DNA of 64,000 nt from Anaspis maculata (GCA_949128115.1 OX421966.1:51023416-51087415); one strand, 5' to 3'; positions 34,219-46,953 are shown, counted from the first letter of the stretch. Notes: generated from the letters alone by a model not told the origin. Numbers and translations: made by a program.

Positions 34219-36013
34219 GTATAGAAGATTGAAGCGAACAGTTTGAATTTTGGAGGAATTATTATTGATATTTGATTTGTTGATTCATTTCTTTTGAGAA
34301 ACCCCTATAAGTACTTGGTAAAGGTACAACTTATAGATGGTACAACTCTTCAAGCTAATCCGATTGGTTTTCTGAACAGGTACACATCTTTCTTACGTTT
34401 ATCCACTTTAATTTGTAGTGCTTGCCTGGTGCAACAAACCTACGATGACCAAATTCGGATTTTTCTGATGCGCTAAATCTGACGACGCCGTGTTTAGCAA
34501 TTTATCATCCGTGACGGGAATATCGTACTCCTTCGGATGCTAAAAGAAGTAGCTGCACACAGTAAGTACCTGCGTCACCGCGACTCATAGGTACCGGCCA
34601 TTTGGATGCAAATTTTTGAGATACCGACGGACCAGACCAAAAAAACACACGAATCCGGAATGAGATTCGAATAATTATCGAATATTACGAGGTCCACTTA
34701 TGACTGGGATACTGTTTTCGTATTCCGTTTTGTGCGGTAATAACTCAGAAGAACGTGCACGGAACGAGCAATACCAATAAGAGTGGAGAAAGGAAAGGAG
34801 TATAATAGTAGTTATAGTGGTACATGTAGTAGTATTTTTACTAGTGGAGAGTTTTCATTGTGAATTCTAAAAGCTCCACATCCGAAATAGGAATATAACT
34901 TTGAGGTTAAATAACTCATTAGGGAATGAACTGTTGTTGTTCGAATGGTGAATTTTCATTGTATGAGCTGTCCATACCCAAGTCCAAATACAGGGTGTAG
35001 CAAGTGAGCTTTAAAGCTTAGATAAATGAACTGTCATTTTGTCTCCATCTATCTTCTACACTGATCACAAATGTGAGTAGGTAGGCACCTAATGTCTATA
35101 CCTACCAAATTGCGACATCTCTTGAACCCTCTCGTTTGAACCATTACTCATCCATCTAATAAATAAATAATTTTCCAATACCTATACAACTTGGATAACA
35201 TCTTGTTTTTGTGTTCAAGACATTGCTTAATTAATATTTCACTATTAGTTATTAGGTATTAAGGTCGAATAAGAGCGCATCATGAAACAGAAGAAAAAAA
35301 TCGGAGAGGTGTTGAATTATTTAAACAACGGAATGTTGGCAAATGGAAAAAAATAATAATTTATTGCCATAGACACCGCATTAGGAAAACAAACATCCAA
35401 TAAAGGCGAAACTAATTCGAGTTCGCGTGCGGTTGAGATCTTAAGGCACTTCCCGCTTCTCTCTCAAGCAGTGTCTATCGATAGAACATTAAATAGTGAA
35501 TTGATGACATTAATACGATAGTTTTATGAATGTGCGAAAATATCCGAGATACCTGTTAACTGACTAACGTAAACCTATCGGTACAACTACCTACCTTCAC
35601 AGTACATTTACCTGTGCAATCTATGCTCGTATCTACTTTGTGTATCTCTGCCGCAAAGGTATGAATAGGCATGTAGGTACGTACGACTCAATCCTCCTGG
35701 AAAATATATTATTCCACTCTATTGCGACCATCGCAAGTCTAACGGACATATAACAGCATTCTAATGGATCCGATTTAATTATTCGCTATAAATAGTCGTC
35801 GCAGTGAGCGATTTGCATACAGGGTGTTCGCTAAAATTAGATTTTTATTGGCGCACATTAGCGACGATTTAAAATCAATGGTCTTCTGCTTCGAGTTTTA
35901 CGATGTGACATAGTGCGTACCGCTCCCAGAATCGAGAGCAGTGGTGTCTTTAGTCTTATAAAGATTTCAGTGGAAATTCTGAAAATGTTTCACTCGATAT
36001 TTTATAGACCTAG
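34219..36013. other. No gene recognised
   Basis: AT-rich with many GTAGGTACCTAC-like simple stretches (35070-35680). ATACAGGGTGTAG (34990) and ATACAGGGTGTTCG (35818) are lone element-end motifs. No exon supported. Confidence 0.4.
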
Positions 36014-36496
36014 TGTTACGAGCGGCGATTCTGGAGAACACGCGATCTTTCCAGACTCTTCCCATTAGGTCGCAGTGTACAAGTGCGGAGCTCTGGTGCA
36101 TTCCAGAACATGCGTGTACGCTTTGACCCGTCGTGGAACTGAATGGAGCCTTCAACAGTGGGTTAAGACACATCTGTCCATTTAGGCGGAGGTGCCGGCT
36201 TCACCGCACGTTGGGATCACACGCGAAAGGTGTAAGATTATCCCGGGTCACTGTGGAATTTGCTGGAGGACTTATGGAACATTCGAGAATTATTATTCGG
36301 ACCTATTATAAGGCACTGATCTTCGGCTTACACCAGTATTGGATACGGAGTGATCGAGAGAGATAGAAAGCGACTGGTAATCTGCGATATTCTCAAGTAA
36401 ATAATTGTTGGCGTGTATTCATTGTAGTAAACAGTCGTGTGTGTCCTGAAACGATCGTCTCAATTATAAACGAACCCGTACGCAAAATTAGTAACA
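36014..36496 (+). repeat. Solo LTR (family L), sense orientation
   Basis: TGTTACGAGCGGCG... to ...ATTAGTAACA, 483 bp. TATTATAAGGCAC (36303) is a plausible promoter box, and the 3' part shares GTTGGCGTGTATT and ACGATCGTCTCAATTATA with the copies at 32487 and 44425 (as complements). No target duplication was found (CTAG versus ATAT). Confidence 0.8.
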
Positions 36497-37389
36497 ATAT
36501 TATACTACTACAAAGTGTTTCAATTCACCATAAAACAGTTTTTGAACTTTTAAACACAAATATCTCCAAAATCTCTGCTCCAAATGTAGCAATGACACAC
36601 CCATTTTCTTTCGAAAATTGCACGCGGAATCCAATACTTCCATCGGTTTTTAAAAATATATCCAGAGGTGTAGAAAGTAGGGGGGTAGAGGGTTAGTAGT
36701 GTTAGTACTTCCCCATATCTACGGCATTGCGTCATTCTGACAGAATTTTTTCCAAGAAATCACTAGGGACGTGTTTCTTAACCATCTGTGCAAAATGTGA
36801 GCGGAATCGGTCAGGCTGTTCTAAAGTTATCAAGAAAAAGAATAATTTTTTCTGCAACATTAGTGGCCTGTAACTTTGTTAATATGCATTTTAGATGGGT
36901 ATTTGTTGGAGCTAGTCGATTTTTTTTTCATCCTCTATCAGCCTGCAAAGTTTGTCGACTAAAACCTGGACCACCCTGTATATTAGTCTGGGGGCATAGG
37001 GTTAAAAAAGGCTTGGCCGTGTGCAACTTCGTGAAGGTACCTATATGGAGCTATACATCACTCGATTCCTAGACCGTCAACAATCGTGAAAAATTATGGT
37101 GGAACATTGACATCTGCTGCAAGCAAAAATGGTGGAGGCGCCAATATGGGCTCCATCTGGTAGGTAGAAATATTGGCTGTACCTCGTTCGTTTTTCAAAA
37201 GATATCAACACTTGAACCCTTACTTTGTAGACGAATGATTTCTCTTATTATTTCATATTTGAATTCACAAGCGTCATTTCGAGAAACTGTCAAAATTGTC
37301 TTTATAAGATTAAGCTGAATCTCGGCATTTTTTTAAGATTATCCGATATTTTTTAAACTTGGCAGTATTATAGATCTTGAGGTGTTCTT
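36497..37389. other. No gene recognised
   Basis: Short frames only. ACCACCCTGTATATTAG (36970) resembles a mariner-type MITE end. Confidence 0.35.
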
Positions 37390-38465
37390 TCCCAATTTCC
37401 ACTTTTTCACTTTTCTACTTCGTATCTCAAAAAAAAAGTGTTTTGTCAATATCTCCATTCCAGTCAATGTGAGGTTGGAGCGTTTATATGCGAATGGAAG
37501 CTCATCCAATTCTTCACAATTTGACACCTTACTCATCTACGTGCTACTTCTGGTTATTGGATTACGGCTTCTAGATTTCTCTGAAACATCAACTTTTGGA
37601 ATCCAAATCAGCAAGTTAAGTTGATCCCAGCTGCACGTGGCAGTCCAATAACGATCAGTTGTCAACCCCAGACCATTGATATCCAGAAAATCAATCATGG
37701 CAATGGTTGTGATGCAACTACAGGGTGCAACTAAGGGCAAATTGACTTTCAAAAGGTATAGTTCAAGAATCGTAAGTCGCACAAAGGTAGTTCAGATGTC
37801 AAATTTTCGATCATTTGATGGACCTTCATTTTGATATAAATTGTGAAATTTGATGACGAACAACAAAAATTTTCTGGAAATTTGTTTTTTTGGACCCCAT
37901 TTTTCCAAAATTGTGTCCAGAGCGGCAGAAACACGAAGTGAAAAAGTTGATATTCTGAATGATGACAGCAAATTTCATTATAATAATGAGTCTCAAATGT
38001 ATCCGATGGGATCCTCCAAATGATCTATTGCCCTTATTCCTTTCTAAAGTAAGTTTGTCTTCACAGTTCACCCTGTAAATACGCATCAATTAACATCACC
38101 ATGATCGATTTTCTCGATCGATTTTATAAATTCTTATTATCTATGGTTGATAGCTTATGGTTGATTCGCTTACTACATGATGGTTGTATCAATTTGGCAT
38201 GCTATATGAATGCCGAAAGTTGATGCTATCGGATGTTCTAAAAGCCTTAACTCAAGAACGGTAAGTCGCACATGAATGATTGATATGTCAAATTGTAGAG
38301 ACTTGAATGGCCTTTCCTTTGCATATACACGTTTCAATCTTGAGTCAGTTGGATTGAGGATACTGACAAAAAACTTTTTTTTTGGGTGCCACCTTTTCAA
38401 TATGGCGGCCAAAACGGCAAAGATACGAAGTGGAAATGTGGGAATTCGGAAAGGCCACCTCAAGA
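37390..38465. repeat. Three diverged copies of a 230-bp repeat
   Basis: Copies lie at about 37390-37620 (minus) and at 37735-37960 and 38220-38465 (plus). Shared blocks include GTAAGTCGCACA, GATGTCAAATT(T/G)T, a TGGCGGCCAAAACGGCAAAG-like block and ACGAAGTG(G/A)AAA. The frames across them (for example 37382-37624 and 38173-38463) resemble one another only because of this. Confidence 0.6.
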
Positions 38466-38814
38466 TCTATATAACTAGTACCTACTGCCAAGTTTTGAAT
38501 TTTTTTGATAACCTTCAAAAAACGCTGGTATCTAACAAATCTTATGATGACAATTTTGACAGTTTCCCCACATGACGTTATTAAATTTAGATATGGAATA
38601 ATAAGAGAGTTGTTTCATCTACAGAATGCCGTTCCAGATGTTGAAATCCGTTGAAAAACAAACGAGCTAGAGCTAGAGCCAGTTTCTTATCACCAGATAG
38701 AGCCCATTTTAGCGCCTCCATCATAATTGCCTGCAACAGATGCCAATATTCCATCATAATTTTTCTATTCATGGTCCTTGATAGCCCAGGAATCGATTGA
38801 GACATAGTTCTATA

Positions 38815-39681
38815 CAGGGTGGCCCAACGAAAACGGAACAGACAAATTTTTGGGCACTTGACCTCACTTGTTTGTATAGGTACTCTGATATATACAAAGA
38901 CTTTTTTTTTATAAGAACACATATATTATCTCGATATAAAAAAGTCTACACATATGATTACAGAAAATGAAAATTGCTCAGCTCACTATATTGCTTCAGT
39001 TCTTGACATCAGAATTTTCCACATTGGGTCCAGACTTGGGTCCAGATGGCATAATTTCTTTTTCGCTGATGGGTGGCAGCAGTCGAATACCAAATACTCT
39101 ATCAGCTACAAAGTTCATCGGTATACTCATGACGAAACCTATTAGGACGTTGCGTTTGAAGGATGGGGCGTAACCGCCGAACGCCCAAGGATTCGGCATC
39201 GGCACAAACCCCTTGAATGTCGCCTTGAAAGAACGTCCTGTTGAATTCATGGTGCTATTTCGATCAGCGTTTCTAAATGACGACTGACTTGAGATATAGG
39301 TACTCCAATATGTTTATAGAAGGGATATAAGCCCCGTCACAAGCTCGGCAACTACGAGTCAGCCCCCTAGAAGGGGCTGTAACCCTCCGAAAACACTAAA
39401 ATTAGCATTATCCTGAAAAATTTGCATCGAATCGAAAAAAAAATTAACACCGCTCTAAAGATAATTGAACCAGCTTTGAAATGATGTATCACTCAACTCC
39501 AATTGTCATTTGAAATTTGCGAAAGGGCTGCCACCCTGACTACGGGGGTGAAACTCCACGGTTAAATTAAAAGCAGTTGAACGTCCCCCTTGATAACAAA
39601 GTTGACCTGTCCGGGCTATTTCGAAAAAATGAGGGCGAATGCCCGAAAATCTGTCTGTTTCGTGTTCAATGGGCCAGCCTG
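38815..39681. mobile_element. Non-autonomous mariner-like element (family M), copy 2
   Basis: The ends CAGGGTGGCCCAACGAAAAC and GTTCAATGGGCCAGCCTG are inverted, with TA on both sides (38813-38814, 39682-39683). GGAACAGACAAATTTTTGGG is mirrored near 39642. Compared with copy 1 (14025-15045) the ends agree but the middle differs and contains an unusual open frame at 38996-39250. Confidence 0.75.
38996..39250 (-). CDS. Small open frame, possible captured host fragment
   Basis: Eighty-four codons on the minus strand, starting MNSTGRSFKATFKGFVPMPN. A stretch near residues 33-52 (RNVLIGFVMSIPMNFVADR) looks like one membrane segment with charged flanks, and the composition is less AT-biased than the surroundings. 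I do not recognise the family. It lies wholly inside a mariner-like element, so it could be a captured piece of a small membrane-protein gene or simply chance. No splice sites or second copy were found. Confidence 0.2.
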   Translation of the reverse strand: MNSTGRSFKATFKGFVPMPNPWAFGGYAPSFKRNVLIGFVMSIPMNFVADRVFGIRLLPPISEKEIMPSGPKSGPNVENSDVKN

Positions 39682-39820
39682 TATCATGAAGCTGCACACG
39701 GCACGACCTATGCCCCCATACTATATACCCAAAAGAACAATTGAAAGACGTGCAAATTTTTTTTCCTTGATTTTGTTAAGGGTGCATAAACTGCTCGGTT
39801 ATTAGCACCCGCACGGTTGA

Positions 39821-40018
39821 ATTAATTATCTAAATAACAGCGTTTTATCTCGGAACAAACCCCAAGACGAGCTAAAAGCTGGAAGAAAACCACGTTGCTT
39901 TGGCTGTGGAAGACCAGGACATCTGCGTCGGGACTGCAGACAAAGGTCGAGTTCAAGCGACCGTTCCACACCGGGACGGAGAACTCCCAGCCCGGAGAGA
40001 CGCTACCAGGATAACTAA
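39821..40018 (+). pseudogene. Retrotransposon gag C-terminus with zinc knuckle
   Basis: An open stretch of 65 codons ends at a stop at 40016-40018. It contains KPRCFGCGRPGHLRRDCRQR: a CX2CX4HX4C knuckle with basic neighbours, then a Ser/Arg/Pro-rich tail. This is the nucleocapsid part of Gag in LTR retrotransposons, which packages RNA in virus-like particles. The upstream Gag and downstream Pol are absent, so it is an orphan fragment. A domesticated cellular CCHC protein is less likely because the frame has no start and no neighbours. Confidence 0.7.
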
Positions 40019-40539
40019 TTCCGGCTAGCGTTAAGGGGCGCACGCTGGCTGGCAGTCTTTAATGCTCCAGGAGTTACTCCGTCTGTTCATTGCTGCGGAA
40101 GTCACCCAACAGCCTCCTTCTGAGTGGAAGGGTTCAAGAAAATAACTTTTGTTAAATAGCAATCAATAAATAATCAACACAAATGCCACAAATACAACCG
40201 TTATACCTACAACGCACGATGACAGGTGACAGAAAAACTTACAATCCTCCATCTTGTTTACAGCGCCCTCATCGGTAGTTAGAATCGCGAATAGTCGCTG
40301 GATGATCGCCGGTGGTCGTGTATTATCGCCGTGATTTTTGTGTACCTACCTCACTTGACGTCTGTGGTGGTAGCACTGCGTATAATAGGTGTGTTTCAAC
40401 AACAGTGAAAACCAATTCTAGAACCGTTCAAAGCATGCGTCCAAATGATTTATTGTTTTGAATTTCAATCCTTGAATATTAATTCATTTGTGTTGTTCAT
40501 GAACACAATGTAGGTCAATGTAGGTGTAGGTCATGAGTT

Positions 40540-40660
40540 CACCTAGGCTACTAGACGTCGGAGCATGTGTTCCCCTCAAAAAACTCCTCTACGATCAAGT
40601 ACCAAGCTCTACACCAGGTGGCGTTTTTTAAATGTAAATCGCCTATAATGACCGTTAAAT
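40540..40660. repeat. Dispersed repeat, copy 1 (partner 43623-43735)
   Basis: CACCTAGGCTACTAGACGTC, CTCTACGATCAAGTACC and CTCTACACCAGGTGGCG are shared in order with 43623-43735 on the same strand, at about 90 percent identity. No terminal structure recognised. Confidence 0.75.
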
Positions 40661-40716
40661 AGAACCTACTTGATTTTTCAAGGACAAGAGCCCAAGTAAA
40701 AACTATCTGTCTTAAC

Positions 40717-41930
40717 CAGGGCTGGGCAAAATACTTCAAAAAATGTATTCAAATACAAAATACAAAATACATGATCCAAGATAGTCGAAATACAAAATAC
40801 GAACTAATTCTTATGTCTTCAAAATAGAAAATACAAAATACGTATTTTGGAAAACCAAGAAATTCCAAAATACAACGTAGGTATTTCAAAATACAAAATA
40901 CATACGTATTTCAACAATTTTGTTGAAAAAACCGGGAGGTGCAAGTAGTTCAGTGGAAACATGCACTTTATTGATTTAGTCGCAGCAATAAGTAAATTAT
41001 TATGAACTATAAAAAGACCAATAAAATAAAACAAACATTAAGTAAAGAGAACTTCATATCCAAACCTATTCGTAACTTCATTTATCAATTCTTCAAAATC
41101 ACAAATGTTGCTTTCTTTGAGGACAACCAGCTTTTCCAAAATATTGTCCGACATCGACATGGAACCTTTCGTGGCTTACAGGATGCACCCACCAGTAAAA
41201 CATCAAACGTAAAAGAAGTAATCGAACTTATTATCGATCCCGGGTCGATATAGTATTACCAAAACAATCTCAGCCCAAACAGACTAAAGTTTTGGTTTTT
41301 GGTTATTCAACACCATACACCTCAACAGTCACCTCCGATATCTAATGCATTGTGGAAGTCATTGGGTGTGGATTCGGCACAATTATTTAAAATACTAGTT
41401 CAATAGTTATCACCATTGTTCACTTAACAATCATCAGAGACATAGTAACATCTTCAAACTAATTTATTATACGTCAGATTTCTGCAAAAATTATACAACT
41501 CTCTTTTTATCTCTTTTTACATGTAATTTTACTTTTTGGTATGTAGGTACCACTGTTATATTTTTTATTCCATTTACATTGTTATATTGTATTTCTTATG
41601 TATATCTAGATACGCTGACGAGGAGGGACAAGAGGCCCTCGAGACCGGTCAGGTTAAATAAATATTTTTATAAAAACTGTGGGACGACCGAAAAACCAAA
41701 ACTTTGAATACACTACAACCCACTGAGAGATGGCGGAGAAATTCCTGAAAATTACAAACAGACTACAGAGCGTGGGAAACAAATGTATTTTGTATTTAGA
41801 AAATCAAAATACTATCTATCTGAACTATTCCAAAAATACAAAATAGAAATACTTTTAAATCTAATGTATTTAAATACAAAATACTTGAATGTATTTCAAA
41901 TACTTGTATTTGAAATACCGCCCAGCCTTG
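40717..41930. mobile_element. hAT-like element, 1.2 kb
   Basis: CAGGGCTGGGCAAAATACTT at the left is mirrored by GCCCAGCCTTG at the right, and both ends are followed inward by many AAATACAAAATAC repeats, a pattern typical of hAT ends. The flanks GTCTTAAC and TGTGCACC do not match, so the target duplication is lost or the right end is misplaced. It carries a copy of the hammerhead repeat H2. Confidence 0.6.
41468..41755 (+). repeat. Hammerhead repeat H2, second copy with a damaged ribozyme
   Basis: Matches 15603-15815 from ACGTCAGATTTCTGCAAAAA through the ribozyme to GAGAAATTCCTGAAAATT. The core CTGACGA is at 41615-41621, but GAAA has become GAGA (41641-41644) and stem I no longer pairs, so it should be inactive. 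The left arm of the palindrome is missing here. Confidence 0.7.
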
Positions 41931-42231
41931 TGTGCACCTATAGGTATACCTGCAGAGTACCTGCCCATACCTAAATGCCCAGACAGTGTCTTCTGATTGC
42001 TGTAGGCTACAGAGGTAGACCGCAATCACAAGTGGAAGACGCAGTGATTCGAAAGATCAGAAAAGGATTCCAGAGGTTTCATACAATCACAGACATTCAA
42101 TTTTTTTTTTCAATTTATCACAAAGGCTTTGGTTGTCCAGGTAATATTGCTTTAGTGTACAGCGAAATGGGGTACTTGCCTAATTTTTTTTTTATTGGCC
42201 TAATCGATAGTACTTATGGTGAAAAATGTAT

Positions 42232-42400
42232 GTATAGACAATACAAATAGAGAAGACCATATGTTATCACCGCCGTCGTCACGGATATTGGGGCATCAAA
42301 AATCAGCCAACCTTTTTTTGAATGATGGACTCGCCTGGTTTCTACGCAACCGTAAAAATCCGTAACAACATATAGTCTTTTCTATTTGTATTGTCTATAC
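42232..42400. mobile_element. MITE, 169 bp
   Basis: GTATAGACAATACAAATAGA and its complement TCTATTTGTATTGTCTATAC form perfect 20-bp ends; pairing continues with interruptions through ATATGTTAT / AACATATAG. No clear target duplication. Confidence 0.8.
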
Positions 42401-44420
42401 TTACTCGTATTTTTTCTTTTTCCTAAATTCCCAAAATTGTGGCCGCAATGCGTGTCTCAAAAATATATTTGTGACGTCAATGTGAGTCTGACTGACAACG
42501 TCAAACCGCCGACCGTAGTTTTATTTCTTCCTGTGCCCTTTTTTTTGTCTTTTACTACTTTGATCGAGGCTTTGATCTATGCGGTAGGTAAGTACCTACC
42601 CGTTTCCTTTAATTCTTGATCAACCTAACTAGTCTCTCTCTTTAGTCTTTAGTGCTGTCCACCATAAAGTCTTCTGCATGTTTGTTACCCGTGCTTTGAC
42701 CTGGCGTGACCTTCGGCTTCATTTCGCACATATCAGTGTTCCTGCTCCCCACATTTTATTTGGAGATCCATCGCGTCCTCCCCACATGAATCTTTTGTAG
42801 CTCAAAAGTATTACCTATCCTGAATATTGTATGCTAATAATGCGATTGATGCGTACCTACTTATTAGCTCACTGTTCATTTTCAACCACTTATTTCTGTG
42901 CTATAGGCGATTGACCTTATTGAGGAAAATCGGGGGAAATGGCCGTTTCGTCGAGGAAGTTTTAGGGAATTAATTTTCAGAAGAGGTGTAAGTTGCCGCA
43001 GGCAGCGGCGTCTGTTACGTCAATTGGTGGCACGTCAAAACTGTCACTTTGCTGTCTTGTGCAGTCTCCTACAAGCAAACTTTCGCTCCTGTGAACCCTC
43101 GGGACCCCGTAGGCTCTTAATTAAGCCCCATGTTGATGACCAGCGTCGTCGCAGACCGTTCTCTAAATCAACCATAGCTTCCGCCCAAGGAAGAGCAACA
43201 GACTCTGTCACACCCGCACGGAGGGAAACACACAAGCCCGTCGACCAGCCTGCCAGCCAAGAAAAAACCACCTCGGGCTGGCCGTACAGAGTCAACCACC
43301 ACCTACCTTTTTTCCTCGCTTTTTTCCTGAAGATTCCTGCTTGGACTTCTGCTGGAGATCCGCATTTTTCATTCTAACAAGCTCGCCGTAGCTACCTTTG
43401 TGTTCGCGACGTAAACGTTGTCTTTTTTTATCGCAATTAAATGCATTGCTTGGGGCGTAGTCTTTCAGCTGCGCACCTCTGGAGCTAGATCTACCACAAG
43501 CCTGCTAAATGTGCTAACCATAACATGAAATAAGAGACACAAATGCAAACCCCTTTTCCGATTATTTCTACTTGTCAAATTTCCATGTCAATATGTGGGT
43601 ATTGCAGGTATCCACTAGTGCCCACCTAGGCTACTAGACGTCGGAGTATGTTTTCCTCTCAAAAACGTCCTCTACGATCAAGTACCGAGCTCTACACCAG
43701 GTGGCGATTTTAAATGTAAATCGCCTATTGCTTGAACTTCTAGATTTTCCCCTGGAAAATAAATTATCCCGACTGAGACAGTATTATGACAGGTTTCTGG
43801 AGTCAGTTTCTCCGAAACCTTGTTCGACTTCATTGCCCAAATGCCCATGGTAAAAGAGTTCGATAGGAAACCGATTTTGCGAACATGTTCAAAATGACAC
43901 TGTCACAGTGACATTCCTGACATTCTTGATTATTCCATCCCATCATTACACAGTCAGACCAACCCCACTCAAAATCCCTGCCCCGGCGCAAAGCTTTCAG
44001 GATGAATTTTTCAAATTCGTTTTTCTCTGTAGAAAATGGCGGTATTTTTGTAAAATTCTCAGTAAAGTCCCCTCACCACTTATACTAGCAATCAAAAGTA
44101 TTTCCAGCTAAATATATTCCAAGTGGCAAGTACCCTATTCTATGACAGCGAAGCGACAAGCGAACACATTTTATACGTATTATTTTGCATGGGCGTCAAG
44201 GAGCTACAGTACCTTTTCGCTTTGGACGCGAGTATGTCTTCAGTTTGTCATAATAAGTGTTTTGTTAATTTTTTGATCAAGTCTCAGACCCCTTCCCAAA
44301 AATTCGTTTAAACAAAAACCTTTCTTCGTCCTTGTTTATTGATGGATGGTATGTGATATTCGTGTGAAACTCAGCCAATCAGAACACCGCTGAGGTAGTC
44401 TAAGTTGCTCGCTAGTTATT
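42401..44420. other. No gene supported; holds repeat copy 43623-43735
   Basis: The 117-codon plus frame at 43024-43377 is Arg/Ser/Pro-rich and without a recognised domain. The second copy of the 40540 repeat lies at 43623-43735. GTAGGTAAGTACCTACC-type sequence occurs at 42584. Confidence 0.4.
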
Positions 44421-44424
44421 ATAC

Positions 44425-44954
44425 TGTTACGTATATCGCGTACGGGTTCGGATATAATTGAGACGATCGTTTTAAAACACACACTGTTTATTATTTCGTA
44501 CTACAATAAATACACGCCAACAATTATTTACTTAGGAATATCGCTGTGATTACTATCCGCTCTTAATCCGCTCGCTACCACTTCGCATTCCAATTCATAA
44601 TTGCTCGTGAGGCGACGATTGATGCCTTATATGGGTTCGACTAATTTATCTCAAATGTTCCATGGATTCTCCAGCGGTTTCCACAGTGACCCGACTTACG
44701 GTTTCCAGACGACTCGACTCCCGAAAAATCATGCACATTACCCGTATAACTCCGCTGTGCTCTAGAAGCGGCGCCTCCGCCAAAATGAACAGATGTGTCT
44801 TGATCGAGTGTTGAAGTTCCCATTGCCAAGCCATCGCGTATACTGCTGGAAATGTCCAGAGTTCCGCACTTGTATCTACACCGCGACCTAATGGATGGAA
44901 GAATCTAGAAAGATCGCGTGTCTACCAGAATGCACGGGATCGCCGCTCGTAACA
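44425..44954 (-). repeat. Solo LTR (family L) with 4-bp target duplication
   Basis: TGTTACGTATATCGCGTACG... to ...CGCCGCTCGTAACA, 530 bp, flanked by ATAC on both sides (44421-44424 and 44955-44958). On the sense (minus) strand CATATAAGGCATC is the likely promoter box, and AATAAACAGTGTGTG carries the polyadenylation signal near the 3' end. It is the best-preserved member. Confidence 0.9.
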
Positions 44955-44958
44955 ATAC

Positions 44959-46765
44959 TCATGTATACATACACGTTGGTCGCAACTTTGCGCTTCTTGC
45001 ATAGGTACGCGAAGTGTGTCCCACTATCCCGAGTCATATTATCAAATCAATTTTAGAGTCAAATTCGAGAGGTTTTTAAACTGAAGGAATCTCCATGGCT
45101 CATCAGGGCTACCGGCTACCCAAATAAGGCCCAGGGGGAAAATTGCGTTTACCTACTTAGGTATAACATTGCTTCGTAGCTATAATACAAAAAAAAGCTA
45201 TCCCTCTCACTGTGTTAGCGAAAGCATGATGAGAGCCCCGATCCAATCTACTGAAGGTAATGAGCTTTAGCTAGGCTTTAGTCATAATAATAATAAAAGG
45301 AAGGAAAACGCCGAGGAAAACCATCTTCCGGAATTCAAATAAATTTAAGCGTTCATAATGAGGCAGTGAAAAGTCACCGACCGGCGTATCTCGGGATTTT
45401 ATTTGAACCGAGCGCTTGTCCCATTGCCCTTTGACCTCTCCCCCAAGAATACGCATCGGAAAATAATAAGGCATTGGCGTAGAGAACGAGTTTTTCTGAA
45501 GTAACGAATTTTGAAAATTCTACAAAAGAACACAACGCACAATCCGAGGCACAATCACTTCAAGTTAGTATACTGCTAGCATAACAGAGTGAGGGTAAGA
45601 AGTTCAAAAAGGTTTCGATATCGCCCGAGCGAAAAGTCAGCGACCACATTTATAAAGATCATCCTCCGATGGCACACAATCCACCGATCCGCTCTTTATT
45701 CTTTCATTTTATCACATTATTGCGACAATAACTCCCGCTCAACGCTCAAGTCGCGCACGTGTTCCTCGCATCGCATGGACTCCTTCCTCCTCATCCTCAG
45801 CATTGTGTGTTAAGGGATTAGACACATTGTGCCCTATAATGCTCAATACTCCCCCATCCCCCGGCCACTGACCGGAGAGCATCTCAGGACCTTTCCGTAT
45901 TTTTTTCCTATTTGTCCAGGTCCGGAGGTTGGGTTGCTCGCGTTCTCTCTGCCCTTTCTGTCCACATAATTGAGCGATAAATAAAAGTGACCGTCAAACT
46001 GATTTTTCCGCAGAGAAAAAGAAAATTTGAGGGTGTTTACTTGCGACGGCACGATTTCAAGGTTAGGGTGAATGTCGGGAGTGTCAACCCTGAGAGGGGA
46101 TGAGAAGGTCATGCCAGGCATAATGGAATTACTACTTAGGTACTACTCTCCTCTCCTGCGCGCATCCCGCAGGAAGCTGGAAAGTTCGAATTCCACGACT
46201 GCATAGATAACAATTACCTACCGCATAACTGACTTTTCCTGTAATACCGCTAAAGCCCATAAGATCTAGAGAAACGTGGCTGGGGAACGTGACCACCAAT
46301 CGCACTCTCCAATCGGGTAGTATTTCCAGTGGCGTAGAGCAGTTATTCAAATAATAATCTGTAGCTCTTGAGGCCATATGTAGATCGTAGATCGTAGGTC
46401 CTTGGCTAACTTCTCTGTTTGCTCATATCGAATTGGGGAGCTTCAGTCTAGAGTGGATTTGTGGATTCCGATCCACGAGCGACTAAAGAGAACTAGTACT
46501 TATTCCAGATAAGTTTCCGTGGTTTGCATACTCGGATGGCCCAAAGTACTACTAGTTCGTTGGACAAGAAAAGGAACTACGTATTATAATGAAAAAATCG
46601 AGGAAAAAATGTTGTAAGTAAAAAAAAAAGGAAGTATCGTAGGGAAGTGAGCAGAGAATTTTGATTGCCTTTGAAATCAGAAGAATGTGCAAAGAAAAAA
46701 AAAACAAAAGATAAATAATAAACCAGTTTACTGAATATTTAGTTTGAGCAATTTTTCTGGATCAA
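44959..46765. other. No gene recognised
   Basis: Frames at 45271-46377 are short, overlap on both strands and lack domains. Purine-rich A runs occur at about 46610-46720. Confidence 0.4.
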
Positions 46766-46953
46766 AATACGCACCCAAACAATCCGGGCTTTTTTTCCGA
46801 AGCATGTTGTCACATTTGTGAGAATTCCTTGACAGTGCTTTTTGTTCATTTGCGGCAGAATTTTGAGTTCCAAATTATTTCATATTCAATGATGCATTCG
46901 GCCTCACCGGTGAGAGTTGAAGATTCTTTGGGCTCAGAATACGCACCCAAACA
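46766..46953. repeat. 156-bp segment bounded by 16-bp direct repeats
   Basis: AATACGCACCCAAACA occurs at 46766-46781 and 46938-46953. The segment between contains CGAAGCATGTTGTCACATTT, which recurs at 53208 (CAAAGCATGTTGTCACATTG) just upstream of the Gypsy remnant. It is either an insertion with a long target duplication or a local tandem duplication. Confidence 0.5.

Noticed and set aside
46140..46210. Possible tRNA B box (AGTTCGAATTCC)
   Set aside because: No A box or foldable anticodon arm upstream.
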